28,975 bases of DNA from JBEIDK01 sp040383485 (GTDB taxonomy: Bacteria; Bacteroidota; Bacteroidia; UBA4408), in contig JBEIDK010000028.1 in NCBI GenBank assembly GCA_040383485.1, positions 1 through 28,975 on the forward strand, read 5' to 3'. This document shows, in pieces, positions 8,201 through 15,700 of the stretch (position 1 is its first letter; every line of letters starts with the position of its first letter). The translations under genes and the position numbers were made by a program. Under the pieces are notes generated by a model that was not told where the DNA came from, ran no database searches, and saw only the letters and a list, made by a program, of their open reading frames with translations.

Positions 8201-9665
8201 GTAATGCGAATACTACCGTTTGTACCATAGGCCTAAACATTTTCCCTTCAATGCCTTCTAGAAAGAATATAGGAAGGTATACTACCAAAATTATAATCTG
8301 ACCAAAAACTGCACTATTCATCATTCTCCCCGCCGAATATTTTACCTCATTGTCCATTTCAGAGCTATTTAAACTAACTTTTGAATTGTATTTTTTATTG
8401 TTATGTAAAGAATGTAACAGTGCTTCGACTATAATTACTGCACCGTCTATAATAAGCCCAAAGTCTAGGGCTCCAAGGCTCATTAGGTTACCACTTACAC
8501 CAAATATATTCATCATTATTATGGCAAATAGCATTGAAAGTGGAATCACAGATGCTACTAGTAATCCTGCACGAAGATTTCCTAAAAATAAAATAAGAAC
8601 TAATAAAACAATTAGTGCACCTTCTAATAGGTTTGTTTGTACAGTGTTGATGGCATTACTCACCATTTTGGTTCTATCTAAAAATGGCTCTAATATTATG
8701 CCTTCTGGCAAAGTTTTTTTAATTTGAGTAATGCGTTCTTTAACTTTCTTAATTACCTCACTGCTGTTTTCTCCTTTCAACATCATAACTATTGCGCCTG
8801 CAACCTCTCCTTCATCATTATAACATAAAGCGCCATAACGATTGCTAAAACCAATTTTCACATCGGCTACATCTCTTATTAATAATGGCGTTCCATTACT
8901 AGTATTTTTAATAAAAATATTATTAATATCATTAATATTTCCAACAAGACCTTCACTTCTTATATACAAAACTGTGGGGCCTTTTTCAATATAAGCACCA
9001 CCAGTATTCTGATTGTTTTTTTGTAACGCATAAAAAATATCGTTTATCGTTATTCCATTCGCTTTTAGTTTTGATGGCTCAACAGCAACTTCGTATTGTT
9101 TTAGTTTGCCTCCAAAACTGCTTACATCAGCAACTCCTTTAACTCCTAATAGTTGTCTTCTAACTGTCCAATCTTGAATCGTTCTTAAGTCAGTAGAAGT
9201 GTATTTTTTTTCATAGCCCTTTTTAGTTCTAATGGTATACTGATAAATTTCACCTAATCCGGTAGTAATCGGCCCCATTGATATTGAGCCCACTCCTTTG
9301 GGCAAGTCTGCTTGCACTTTTAAAAGGCGTTCAGATACTTGTTGCCTGGCAGTATTAATATTTACATCGTCATCAAAAACAATTGTAACTAGCGATAAGC
9401 CAAATCTGGAGAAGCTTCTTATTTCATGTAAATTAGGAATATTACTATTTGCAATTTCAATTGGAAATGTTACCAAACGTTCAATATCTGTTGCTCCTAA
9501 TGAATTAGCAATTGTTATTATCTGAACTTGATTATTAGTAATGTCCGGAACTGCATCTATAGGTAGTTTTGTAACTTGATAAGAACCATATCCTATTAAT
9601 GAAATAATAAACAAAGAAATAATAAGTTTATTATTAACTGAAAACGCTATTATTTTATTGAGCAT
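5298..9665 (-). CDS. czcA: CzcA-type heavy-metal RND pump fused to a TolC-like outer-membrane efflux protein
   Basis: A 1455-residue fusion. Residues 1-1036 form a complete proton-driven HME-RND pump with 12 membrane segments. The TM4 signature DFGLIIDGAVIIVE (Asp401, Asp407, Glu414) fits the Zn/Co/Cd/Ni (CzcA) subgroup. MRFNEL (674-679) also looks CzcA-like: by my recollection of the E. coli CusA alignment, Glu678 and Ala628 stand where two of the Cu-relay methionines would be. Residues 1064-1455 are a TolC-like domain beginning ISLQDAIEIGLKQSLEIKNE, with two coiled-coil repeats. Between them, KPKVAK is followed by a hydrophobic stretch (1043-1056) and NLNAQ, which looks like a complete signal peptide with cleavage after Ala1062. 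Such fusions are common in Bacteroidota. It sits in one operon with its adaptor (1-nt gap). Confidence 0.94.
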   Translation of the reverse strand: MLNKIIAFSVNNKLIISLFIISLIGYGSYQVTKLPIDAVPDITNNQVQIITIANSLGATDIERLVTFPIEIANSNIPNLHEIRSFSRFGLSLVTIVFDDDVNINTARQQVSERLLKVQADLPKGVGSISMGPITTGLGEIYQYTIRTKKGYEKKYTSTDLRTIQDWTVRRQLLGVKGVADVSSFGGKLKQYEVAVEPSKLKANGITINDIFYALQKNNQNTGGAYIEKGPTVLYIRSEGLVGNINDINNIFIKNTSNGTPLLIRDVADVKIGFSNRYGALCYNDEGEVAGAIVMMLKGENSSEVIKKVKERITQIKKTLPEGIILEPFLDRTKMVSNAINTVQTNLLEGALIVLLVLILFLGNLRAGLLVASVIPLSMLFAIIMMNIFGVSGNLMSLGALDFGLIIDGAVIIVEALLHSLHNNKKYNSKVSLNSSEMDNEVKYSAGRMMNSAVFGQIIILVVYLPIFFLEGIEGKMFRPMVQTVVFALLGAFILSLTYVPMMSSLFINKSTTNKKSFSDSMMEKVEMLYQRSLSKILMIPKLIILLVVALFSISIVLLSNLGGEFIPALEEGDFAVETRVLTGSNLNTTIEATTKAAHILKSQFPEVIQVVSKIGSGEIPTDPMPMEAADMMIILKDKKEWVSAKTFPELADKMNTAVANIPGIATSFQYPVQMRFNELMTGSKQDVVCKIFGENLDTLTKYAKLISTLSAEVEGTKGIYVEPISGLPQIVIEYNRAQIAEYGLNIEDINKIVNSGLAGEVAGQVFEGEKRFDMIVRLKYNQRKNIQDVRDLLIPTSSGSQIPLHQIAKIQLKESPNQIQREDAKRRIIVGFNIEERDVQTIVEELKTKVEKSVKFPSGYYITYGGAFENLKAAKNRLSITVPISLLLILLLLYFSFGSLKQGLIIYSAIPLSAIGGIYSLYLRSMPFSISAGVGFIALFGVAVLNGIVLIAEFNRLIDEGWTDTKKIVLMGTKIRLRPVLMTAFVASLGFLPMALSNGAGAEVQRPLATVVIGGLLVATFLTLYVLPILFILFENKPKVAKTSIVTVLVLGILLASNNLNAQNLIGSDLKTISLQDAIEIGLKQSLEIKNEKLQTEYYKKVIGTSYSLPNTNIAFDYGSINSAYTDNKISVTQGFKFPTVYSKNKSVLNEEWKAGRMLISVKEHEIKKQITQVYYNLIYLKEKRKLLENVDSSFTNFLTQATLRLNAGETNILEKITAESQLGQIKMQLSKLITDEEVLLLEFRYLLNSNVKYTTLDTNLKLENISIYDTSIVEQHPYIMWLKQNENIYANKLKLEKAKLAPDLFASYFNGTIRGIGADNINYSLVNRFQSVQLGIGIPVFFGSQKAAISASNVNLNIAKNNFLFEKEKLKKELEQSIQLYKMNLQSLNYFEGSALKNASDILKTASIQLQNGQINYLEWTLLVNNAITIKSDYLDVIKSLNDCIIKINSITSK

Positions 9666-9787
9666 TTTTTGTATAAATTAAATGTAAAAAATGATGTGAA
9701 ATTTAGTTTTAATAACTATTAATGAGCTATTAAAAAAAGTTTCTATATGAAGTAAAATTTCTACTTATGAGAAATTTAATATCCCTA

Positions 9788-10168
9788 TTAAGCCCGAGGT
9801 GGCTGCCATATAGATGATAACACTGAAGTAGGACTAAAGTAATCGTTACAAATATTAAAACTTTTATTTATCAAAAAAATTGGCTTTAATGTAAGTAGTA
9901 AGTTGGTTGGTGTAAAGGCAATATTTATAGAATTTGCGCATTCGTCATTTGATTTAAATGGTAACTTCATATCCTTATCCTTATCGCCATCATTATCATC
10001 ATTTGTTGCATAATGCATGGTTAAGAATTTGTAAAGAGAAAGTGAATTGTCTTTTTGTTTATGCTCTGAAAAATGTTCTAATAATAAGGGCAATTTAAAT
10101 AATTGATGCAATTCTGTTGCAGAAAACAGATAGATTGAAATTAAAAATATGACAGTTATGTTTTTCAA
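9788..10168 (-). CDS. Small exported protein of unknown function in the metal-efflux operon
   Basis: I do not recognise a characterised family. As called it has 126 residues: a short Lys-containing start, a hydrophobic stretch (3-16) that could be a signal peptide or membrane anchor, then LHQLFKLPLLLEHFSEHK, a very acidic segment (NDDNDGDKDKD, 56-66) followed by MKLPFKS, and a C-terminal IWQPPRA. The His and Asp residues could bind metal, but that is only suggestive. I recall similar small proteins (Leu-rich start, DD-rich middle, MKLPFK, ending in PP) beside metal RND genes in Bacteroidota. There is no ATG. TTG at 10168 gives a signal-like N-terminus and a 22-nt gap after the ATPase gene; TTG at 10234 would overlap the ATPase gene by 44 nt. 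The czcA gene follows after 122 bp. Confidence 0.6.
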   Translation of the reverse strand: MKNITVIFLISIYLFSATELHQLFKLPLLLEHFSEHKQKDNSLSLYKFLTMHYATNDDNDGDKDKDMKLPFKSNDECANSINIAFTPTNLLLTLKPIFLINKSFNICNDYFSPTSVLSSIWQPPRA

Positions 10169-10190
10169 TATTGTAAAAGTAGAAAATATA

Positions 10191-12584
10191 TTAGAAGTAT
10201 TTTTTTTCAATTGCCTTTGTGCCAAAATAACCAATAAGTATTATGCTTATTGATGAGGCTGGCATTAAAATAGCTGCGATTACTGGTTGCAAATTTCCGC
10301 TTACAGCAAACGATAGCCCAATAATATTATAAAATATAGAAAATACAAAAGTAAGTTTAATTAGTTTTTTTGCCGCAACCGACGACTTTATGAATGATGA
10401 TAAACGATATAAATTTTTTGCTTCTAAAATACCATCACAGGCTGGTGAAAAAGAAAAATAATTTTGAACTATACTTATACCGCAATTGCTTTGTTTTAAT
10501 GCTCCAGCGTCATTTAAACCATCGCCAACCATTATTACTTTTTTACCATTATTCTGCAATTTTAATATATAATCGAGTTTGTTTATAGGTGACTGATTGA
10601 AATTGAGTTCTGAACTATTCGGAAATATTTTTTCCATTTGTCCTTTCGAAGATTCATTATCTCCGCTCAATAACGATAAAGAAAAGTCTTTAAGTTCATG
10701 GATTAAATCTTGCACATTATCCTTGATTTTATTTTCAATAATAAAGCATCCTTTTATGTTATTATCAATAGAAATATAAACGCGGCTTGATAACTCATTT
10801 TCATTTGTTACTGCCTTAGTAAATTCTCTGTTCCCAATTTTAATATGCTTGTCATCAACCCAAGCTTCAATTCCTTCACCTTTAATTTCTTTAATATTAA
10901 TAATGTTTAAAATGCGATATTTATTTGAGAATTTCTCTGCAATTACCTTACTTAGAGGATGCATAGATTGCTTCATACATGATATAACTATTGACAACTC
11001 TTCCGGACTTAATTCTGCACCATAGTAAATAATATTTGAACTATTAGCCTCTGTTATAGTGCCTGTTTTGTCAAATACTACATGGGTTGAATTTGACATT
11101 TCTTCAATAGTTTGAGCACCCTTAACAAATAATCCTTTATTATTAAACACTTCAATAATGTATCCAAAAGTAAATGAAGAGGTTAGCAATAAAGAACAAG
11201 GACAAGCAACAATTAACACCGCAGTAAATGCGTTTAAAGCAATTGAAGGATTTACATAAAACCAATAAATAAAGGTAATAAAGGCAATGCCAAACAGTGC
11301 AAGTGAAAAATATTTACTTAGTATGTTTACAAATGAACTTGATTCGGTTTTGTTTTTAAAAATACTATTGTTCCAAAGCTGAGTAAAGCTATTTTGTGAG
11401 AATGGCTTTGCGGTAATTACCTCAATTTTGGAACTAATTACTTTGCCTCCTGAGTAAATTAGTTCACCAACATTTACTAATTGACTTGTGTTTTCACCTG
11501 TTATAAAACTATAATCTATTTCTGCTTTTCCTTTCGATAAAATGCAATCTACAGGAATAATTTCTTGATGATGCAGCAGTAAAACATCGTCAATTTTAAT
11601 ATTTTCAATTTGCTTAGTAAGTTCATTGCCACTTTCAATAACCGTAACAGCAACAGGAAAGTATGATTTATAATCACGGTTAAATTTCAGTGTTTTTTGT
11701 GTTTTATTTTGCAAGGCTCTTCCTATTAGCATAAAAAACACTATTCCACTCATACTATCAAGATATCCTGCACCAGCATTTGTAAATATTTCAAAAACGC
11801 TTCTTAAAAAAGTAATAATTATTGCAAGTGCAATAGGAGCATCAATATTTAAATGTTTCTGAATTATGCTCTTGTAAGCATTTATAAAAAATTCTTTGGC
11901 GCAGTAAAAAAATACTGGCAAGGCAATCCCCAAATTTAAGTATCTAAAAAAGTTAGTTAAAACTTTATCTGATGAATAATCTAGCCCTAAATACTCAGGA
12001 AAACTTATAAGCATAATATTAGCAAAGCAAAAGCCTGCAATCCCAATTTTTATGCTTACAGAATTGTCTATCGTATTTTTCTTTTCATTAATTTCATTTA
12101 AGGAAATATGCGGTTCATATCCTATTTTAGAAATTAGTTCAACAACATGTCTTAATGAAATATTTTGATGATAAAATGAAATAGATATTTGTTTGCTATT
12201 AAAATTAACTTGAGAAGAAAGAATGCTAGAATCTATTTTAGTTAGGTTTTCTAACAGCCATAAACACGAGCTACAATGAATTTGAGGAAGATAAAGTGTT
12301 ACCTGCGTAACTTTTTGATTTGAAAAAGTAATTATTTTTTTTGCAATTTCTTCAGAATCTAAATACTGAAATTTTGAGGTGTTAATTTCTTTTAGTGAGA
12401 TACCAGGGCTCTCATTTAAACAGTAGTAGTTTTCAAGATGATTTTTATTTAATAGTTGATATACATTTTTACAACCATTACAACAAAATTGCTTGTCATT
12501 TAAAGCTATAGTTTTTGCATTGCACTCGTCTCCGCAATGAAAACACTTGTTTTTTACAGATGTATCTTCTGATTTAAGTTTCAT
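10191..12584 (-). CDS. Heavy-metal P1B-type ATPase, CcoI/FixI/CopA2-like
   Basis: An ATP-driven cation exporter of the inner membrane, 797 residues, typical of the family. The N-terminus has a Cys-rich metal-binding module (CFHCGDEC 14-21, FCCNGCK 33-39) characteristic of CcoI/FixI-type ATPases. An HMA-like domain follows, with its metal site as CSSC (104-107). The ion-path motif CPC is at 461-463, the phosphorylated Asp505 in DKTGT, TGE at 362-364, HP at 542-543 and GDGLND at 687-692. The last membrane segment has MPASS. CPC plus this N-terminus points to Cu(I), classically for cytochrome oxidase assembly, although no cbb3 oxidase or ccoS gene is nearby. Here it shares an operon with an RND exporter, which favours metal export. 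Its ATG overlaps the preceding stop (ATGA). Confidence 0.92.
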   Translation of the reverse strand: MKLKSEDTSVKNKCFHCGDECNAKTIALNDKQFCCNGCKNVYQLLNKNHLENYYCLNESPGISLKEINTSKFQYLDSEEIAKKIITFSNQKVTQVTLYLPQIHCSSCLWLLENLTKIDSSILSSQVNFNSKQISISFYHQNISLRHVVELISKIGYEPHISLNEINEKKNTIDNSVSIKIGIAGFCFANIMLISFPEYLGLDYSSDKVLTNFFRYLNLGIALPVFFYCAKEFFINAYKSIIQKHLNIDAPIALAIIITFLRSVFEIFTNAGAGYLDSMSGIVFFMLIGRALQNKTQKTLKFNRDYKSYFPVAVTVIESGNELTKQIENIKIDDVLLLHHQEIIPVDCILSKGKAEIDYSFITGENTSQLVNVGELIYSGGKVISSKIEVITAKPFSQNSFTQLWNNSIFKNKTESSSFVNILSKYFSLALFGIAFITFIYWFYVNPSIALNAFTAVLIVACPCSLLLTSSFTFGYIIEVFNNKGLFVKGAQTIEEMSNSTHVVFDKTGTITEANSSNIIYYGAELSPEELSIVISCMKQSMHPLSKVIAEKFSNKYRILNIINIKEIKGEGIEAWVDDKHIKIGNREFTKAVTNENELSSRVYISIDNNIKGCFIIENKIKDNVQDLIHELKDFSLSLLSGDNESSKGQMEKIFPNSSELNFNQSPINKLDYILKLQNNGKKVIMVGDGLNDAGALKQSNCGISIVQNYFSFSPACDGILEAKNLYRLSSFIKSSVAAKKLIKLTFVFSIFYNIIGLSFAVSGNLQPVIAAILMPASSISIILIGYFGTKAIEKKYF

Positions 12585-12841
12585 AATGATTTACAACTTG
12601 TGCAATTTTTAAAGTTGATAAAGTAATATTTATACTTTTCTTTTTGCAATTCAATAATCATTTTTTCTAATTTAGAAATCATGAAAATCAAATCAATAGT
12701 GATTATATTTTCAATTTTATAATTAATCCGTTTCTTAAGGAATTCCAAATTATTTATTAACGATTTGAAATGCTCTTTTATAGTCTTATAAGGTTTATAG
12801 TTTTCCTCTTTTCTTGGGTTTCTGTCAAGTTCATTTATCAA
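12581..12841 (-). CDS. Small hypothetical protein ahead of the P-type ATPase, possibly 5'-truncated or frameshifted
   Basis: Not recognised. Eighty-six residues from a TTG, rich in Lys, Ile and Glu with helical character, ending in CTSCKSL (a CxxC close to the C-terminus). Its stop overlaps the ATPase start by 4 nt, which implies translational coupling and argues that it is really translated. No ATG exists in frame: the frame stays open upstream to 12910 and encodes coding-like residues (INEEYELQIRKGKLDLFSL) ahead of the TTG, so the called start may be too late. A second short frame ending at 12895 would join it by a -1 shift. A TATATTTG (13047-13040, minus strand) could be the operon promoter, but no matching -33 element is evident. 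A chance open frame in AT-rich DNA is possible. Confidence 0.42.
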   Translation of the reverse strand: MINELDRNPRKEENYKPYKTIKEHFKSLINNLEFLKKRINYKIENIITIDLIFMISKLEKMIIELQKEKYKYYFINFKNCTSCKSL

Positions 12842-12894
12842 AGAAAATAAGTCTAATTTTCCTTTTCTAATCTGTAATTCATATTCTTCATTTA

Positions 12895-12984
12895 TTATTT
12901 TAAAAGTACTTCAATTTCAGAATAATAGCTATTAAATCTATTTTTAATCTCAATAAGCAACTCAATAATATTTTTTAAAAACAA
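12895..12984 (-). other. Short upstream frame with a TTTAAAA slippery heptamer, possible 5' end of the small gene
   Basis: From a TTG at 12984 this frame encodes 29 residues (including IIELLIEIKNRFNSYYSEI) and ends at tandem TAATAA. Just before the stop the codons are CTT TTA AAA TAA, so TTTAAAA (12904-12898) sits in the X XXY YYZ phase needed for -1 slippage. Slipping there joins LLK directly to IINEEYELQIR in the frame of the small protein above, giving about 134 residues. It could instead be a one-base indel, a pseudogene or chance. Confidence 0.3.
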
Positions 12985-13205
12985 TAAAAAATAAATTATT
13001 CAAAACTCATTTACTGTTTATTTTTAGAGCGTATCATTTCAAATATATTTATTTCAACCAAACATTATAATCTTAACAATAGTCAATATTTTTATGAAGT
13101 TTAGTGGTGACTACCGATACTTTGAAAAATGACTTTAATCATAATTTGTTGATAAGTTCAACGGCATTATTCTATTTTAGCAAAATATTTAATAATTTAA
13201 AAATA

Positions 13206-14444
13206 ATGAATTTTGATAGAGATAATAGCTTATTGAAAGAAATTTATGTTCATGCGAATGAAAGTATTATAGTTGTAAACTCTTATGGTGCTATAATTAT
13301 GATAAATCCGGCAACAGAAAAATTATTTGGATATAGTGAAAGCGAATTGATAAATAAACCCGTAGAAATACTTATACCCGAAAATTCTGCTCAAGGGCAC
13401 CATAAGAATAGAGAAAATTATAACAAAAATCCGCATACTAGAAAAATGGGTCTGGGGATTGATTTGTTTGCAAAGAAAAAAAATGACTCCCAATTTCCAG
13501 TTGAAATTAGTTTAAGTCCATTTATGAATGGTGAAGAAAAGTTTGTTCTTGTTTTTATTATAGATATAACTCAGCGTAAAAATAATGAACAGATATCTAT
13601 TAATAATCAGAAAAAACTTGAGTTGCTTACACAAGAATTAAAAGAAACGAATGAAAGATTAGAAGCTAAAGTTCAAGATAGAACAAAAGTATTGTTAGAA
13701 GCGCTTGATGAAATAGAAAAATCTAGAACAGAATTAACTGATGCCTTAGAAAAAGAAAAGGAGTTAAATGAACTTAAATCAAGGTTTTTATCAATGGCGT
13801 CTCATGAATTTAGAACGCCACTTACAACCATTCTCTCCTCAGCATCCTTAATTCAAGATTATACATTAACCGAACAACAAGAAAAAAGAAATAAACATGT
13901 TGCAAGAATAAGTTCAGCAGTCAATAATCTTAATGACATTTTAAGTGATTTTCTTTCATTAAGCAAGATAGAAGAGGGTAAGGTGGAAGCAACATTTATA
14001 CTTTTTGATATCAAAAGTTTGATTGAGGAAGTAATCGACGAAATGAAGGGAATATTAAAGGACGGACAACTAATAAATTATAACCACTTTGGTAACTCAA
14101 AGATAAATCTTGACCCTAAATTATTTAGGAATGTACTTATTAATCTAATCTCAAATGCAATTAAGTTTTCTGAAGAAAATAAAATTATTGAAATAGAAAC
14201 ACATGTTGAGGATTTGATATTTAAACTATCTGTCAAGGATAATGGAATTGGAATTAGTGAAGAGGATAAAGAGCATCTCTTTCAAAGATTTTTTAGAGGG
14301 CAAAATGCTACGAATATTCAAGGAACAGGACTAGGACTGAATATTATTGCAAGTTATGTAGAACATATGTGTGGCAAAATAAGCGTAGAAAGCAAATTGG
14401 AAGTAGGAACAAAATTTATTATTGAATTTAAAAACAATAATTGA
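13206..14444 (+). CDS. Soluble PAS-domain sensor histidine kinase
   Basis: A two-component kinase with no membrane segment, so it senses something in the cytoplasm. From the ATG at 13206 it has 412 residues: a PAS domain (about 13-125, with GAIIMINPATEKLFGY and DITQRK at its end), a coiled-coil linker (about 130-190), a DHp domain with phospho-acceptor His200 in SMASHEFRTPL, and an HATPase domain with N box NLISNAIKFSEE (313-324), G1 DNGIGI (345-350), F box and G2 GTGLGLNI (373-380). A GTG at 13104 would add 34 residues, but they look non-coding and precede the PAS fold, so the ATG is preferred. It diverges from the metal operon. No response regulator is adjacent; the nearest is about 2.3 kb downstream, across two minus-strand genes. 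The signal is unknown. Confidence 0.92.
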   Translation: MNFDRDNSLLKEIYVHANESIIVVNSYGAIIMINPATEKLFGYSESELINKPVEILIPENSAQGHHKNRENYNKNPHTRKMGLGIDLFAKKKNDSQFPVEISLSPFMNGEEKFVLVFIIDITQRKNNEQISINNQKKLELLTQELKETNERLEAKVQDRTKVLLEALDEIEKSRTELTDALEKEKELNELKSRFLSMASHEFRTPLTTILSSASLIQDYTLTEQQEKRNKHVARISSAVNNLNDILSDFLSLSKIEEGKVEATFILFDIKSLIEEVIDEMKGILKDGQLINYNHFGNSKINLDPKLFRNVLINLISNAIKFSEENKIIEIETHVEDLIFKLSVKDNGIGISEEDKEHLFQRFFRGQNATNIQGTGLGLNIIASYVEHMCGKISVESKLEVGTKFIIEFKNNN

Positions 14445-14452
14445 TTCGTTTT

Positions 14453-15670
14453 TTAAAAACGCATTACCCTTGCCGGACTAATTTTTCTGATTATTAATGT
14501 AGGAATAATCATGCATATTATTGAAATAGAAATAGAAATTATGTTGATGAGAAATATATTTAGAACATCAAGTTTTATTGGCACAAATTGCATATAATAA
14601 CTGCTTGCATCTAGTGGAATAAGTTTAAAATAGTATTGAATGCAAACAAGGCTTATCCCAATTAAATTGCCAATGAATGCACCTCTAAAAATAAGATTAG
14701 CCGAATTGTAAATAAATATTTTACGAATATCTGTATCAGTTGCGCCAATTGCTTTTAGTAAACCTACAGTTTTTGTTTTTTCTAAAATTATAATTAGCAA
14801 AGCAGTTATCATGTTTATTGTACCTACTAGAAGCATCATAATAACGATGATAATAACATTTAAGTTTTGTAACCCAAGCCAATCAAATAATTGAGGAAAA
14901 AGTTCTTCGACACTTTCTACGTTTAGCTCAGGAGGTAAGTTATTATATAAATTATCAGTTGCTGCCTTTAATGATATATTTTTTGGTAATAATATTTCAA
15001 ATGCGTCAGCTTCATTTTTTTTCCAATTATTAAGTTTCTGAATATTATATAATCCACAGAACAAAAATTTATTATCAAATTCCTCTAAGCCAGTATTATA
15101 TATTCCAACAACCTTAAACTTTCTAATTCGGGCAGGTGTTTGTATAAAATACATGTATAAATTATCTTTTAATTTTAAGTTAAGTTTCGAAGAAATATTC
15201 TTTGATATTAAAATTTCATGAATACTATCATTGCTCAAGTTTGGCAATATACCTTCGATTAAATTGTTCTTAAAAAAACTCCAATCGTATTCTTTGTCTA
15301 ATCCTTTTAAGATGGCACCTTCAATGTTAGTTTTAGTTTTAATTATTCCACCTTTTATTGCGTAAGCGGTTACCTTACACTCAGGAATTATATTTTTTAT
15401 TTGTGTTTTTATTTTTTCATCAATAGCAATCGATTCGCTTTGTAAAGATAAATTTGAACTAAAGCCTGTTACATGAATATGGCCTGAAAATCCAATTATT
15501 TTATTCGTAATTTCTTGCTGAAATCCTTTTAATACGCAAACAGAAACTATCATTACACTTATGCTAATGGCAATAGCTGCAACAGCAATGTTTATAACTA
15601 CTTTCGAATAACGCCTATTATTAGAAAGTAGCAGTTTACTTGATATATATTTTATTATTTTAAAGTTCAA
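14453..15670 (-). CDS. FtsX/LolC-LolE-like ABC transporter permease
   Basis: An inner-membrane permease of the lipoprotein-releasing (LolC/E) and MacB class, 405 residues. It shows the usual plan: one membrane segment near the N-terminus (about 24-47), a large periplasmic domain (about 48-270), and three C-terminal segments, with the cytoplasmic TVGLLKAIGATDTDIRKIF coupling-helix motif that contacts the ATPase. The end, IIRKISPARVMRF, is typical. In the Lol system such a protein extracts outer-membrane lipoproteins, but the class also includes other exporters. No ABC ATPase (LolD) gene is in the window. The frame has no ATG; TTG at 15670 gives MNFKIIKYISSKLLL, a good family N-terminus. It follows the CPBP protease gene by 30 nt and is probably co-transcribed with it. 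Confidence 0.85.
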   Translation of the reverse strand: MNFKIIKYISSKLLLSNNRRYSKVVINIAVAAIAISISVMIVSVCVLKGFQQEITNKIIGFSGHIHVTGFSSNLSLQSESIAIDEKIKTQIKNIIPECKVTAYAIKGGIIKTKTNIEGAILKGLDKEYDWSFFKNNLIEGILPNLSNDSIHEILISKNISSKLNLKLKDNLYMYFIQTPARIRKFKVVGIYNTGLEEFDNKFLFCGLYNIQKLNNWKKNEADAFEILLPKNISLKAATDNLYNNLPPELNVESVEELFPQLFDWLGLQNLNVIIIVIMMLLVGTINMITALLIIILEKTKTVGLLKAIGATDTDIRKIFIYNSANLIFRGAFIGNLIGISLVCIQYYFKLIPLDASSYYMQFVPIKLDVLNIFLINIISISISIICMIIPTLIIRKISPARVMRF

Positions 15671-15700
15671 GAAGTTAGTTTGTGTACAAACATATTGTAA

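Noticed and set aside
13104..13205. GTG-initiated 34-residue extension of the histidine kinase
   Set aside because: The extension lacks family similarity and coding character; the ATG at 13206 begins just before the PAS domain.
14447..14461. CG-T6-A5-CG hairpin between the kinase and the permease gene
   Set aside because: The stem is nearly all A/T with only two CG pairs at its base and almost no loop; could help termination but is too weak to call.
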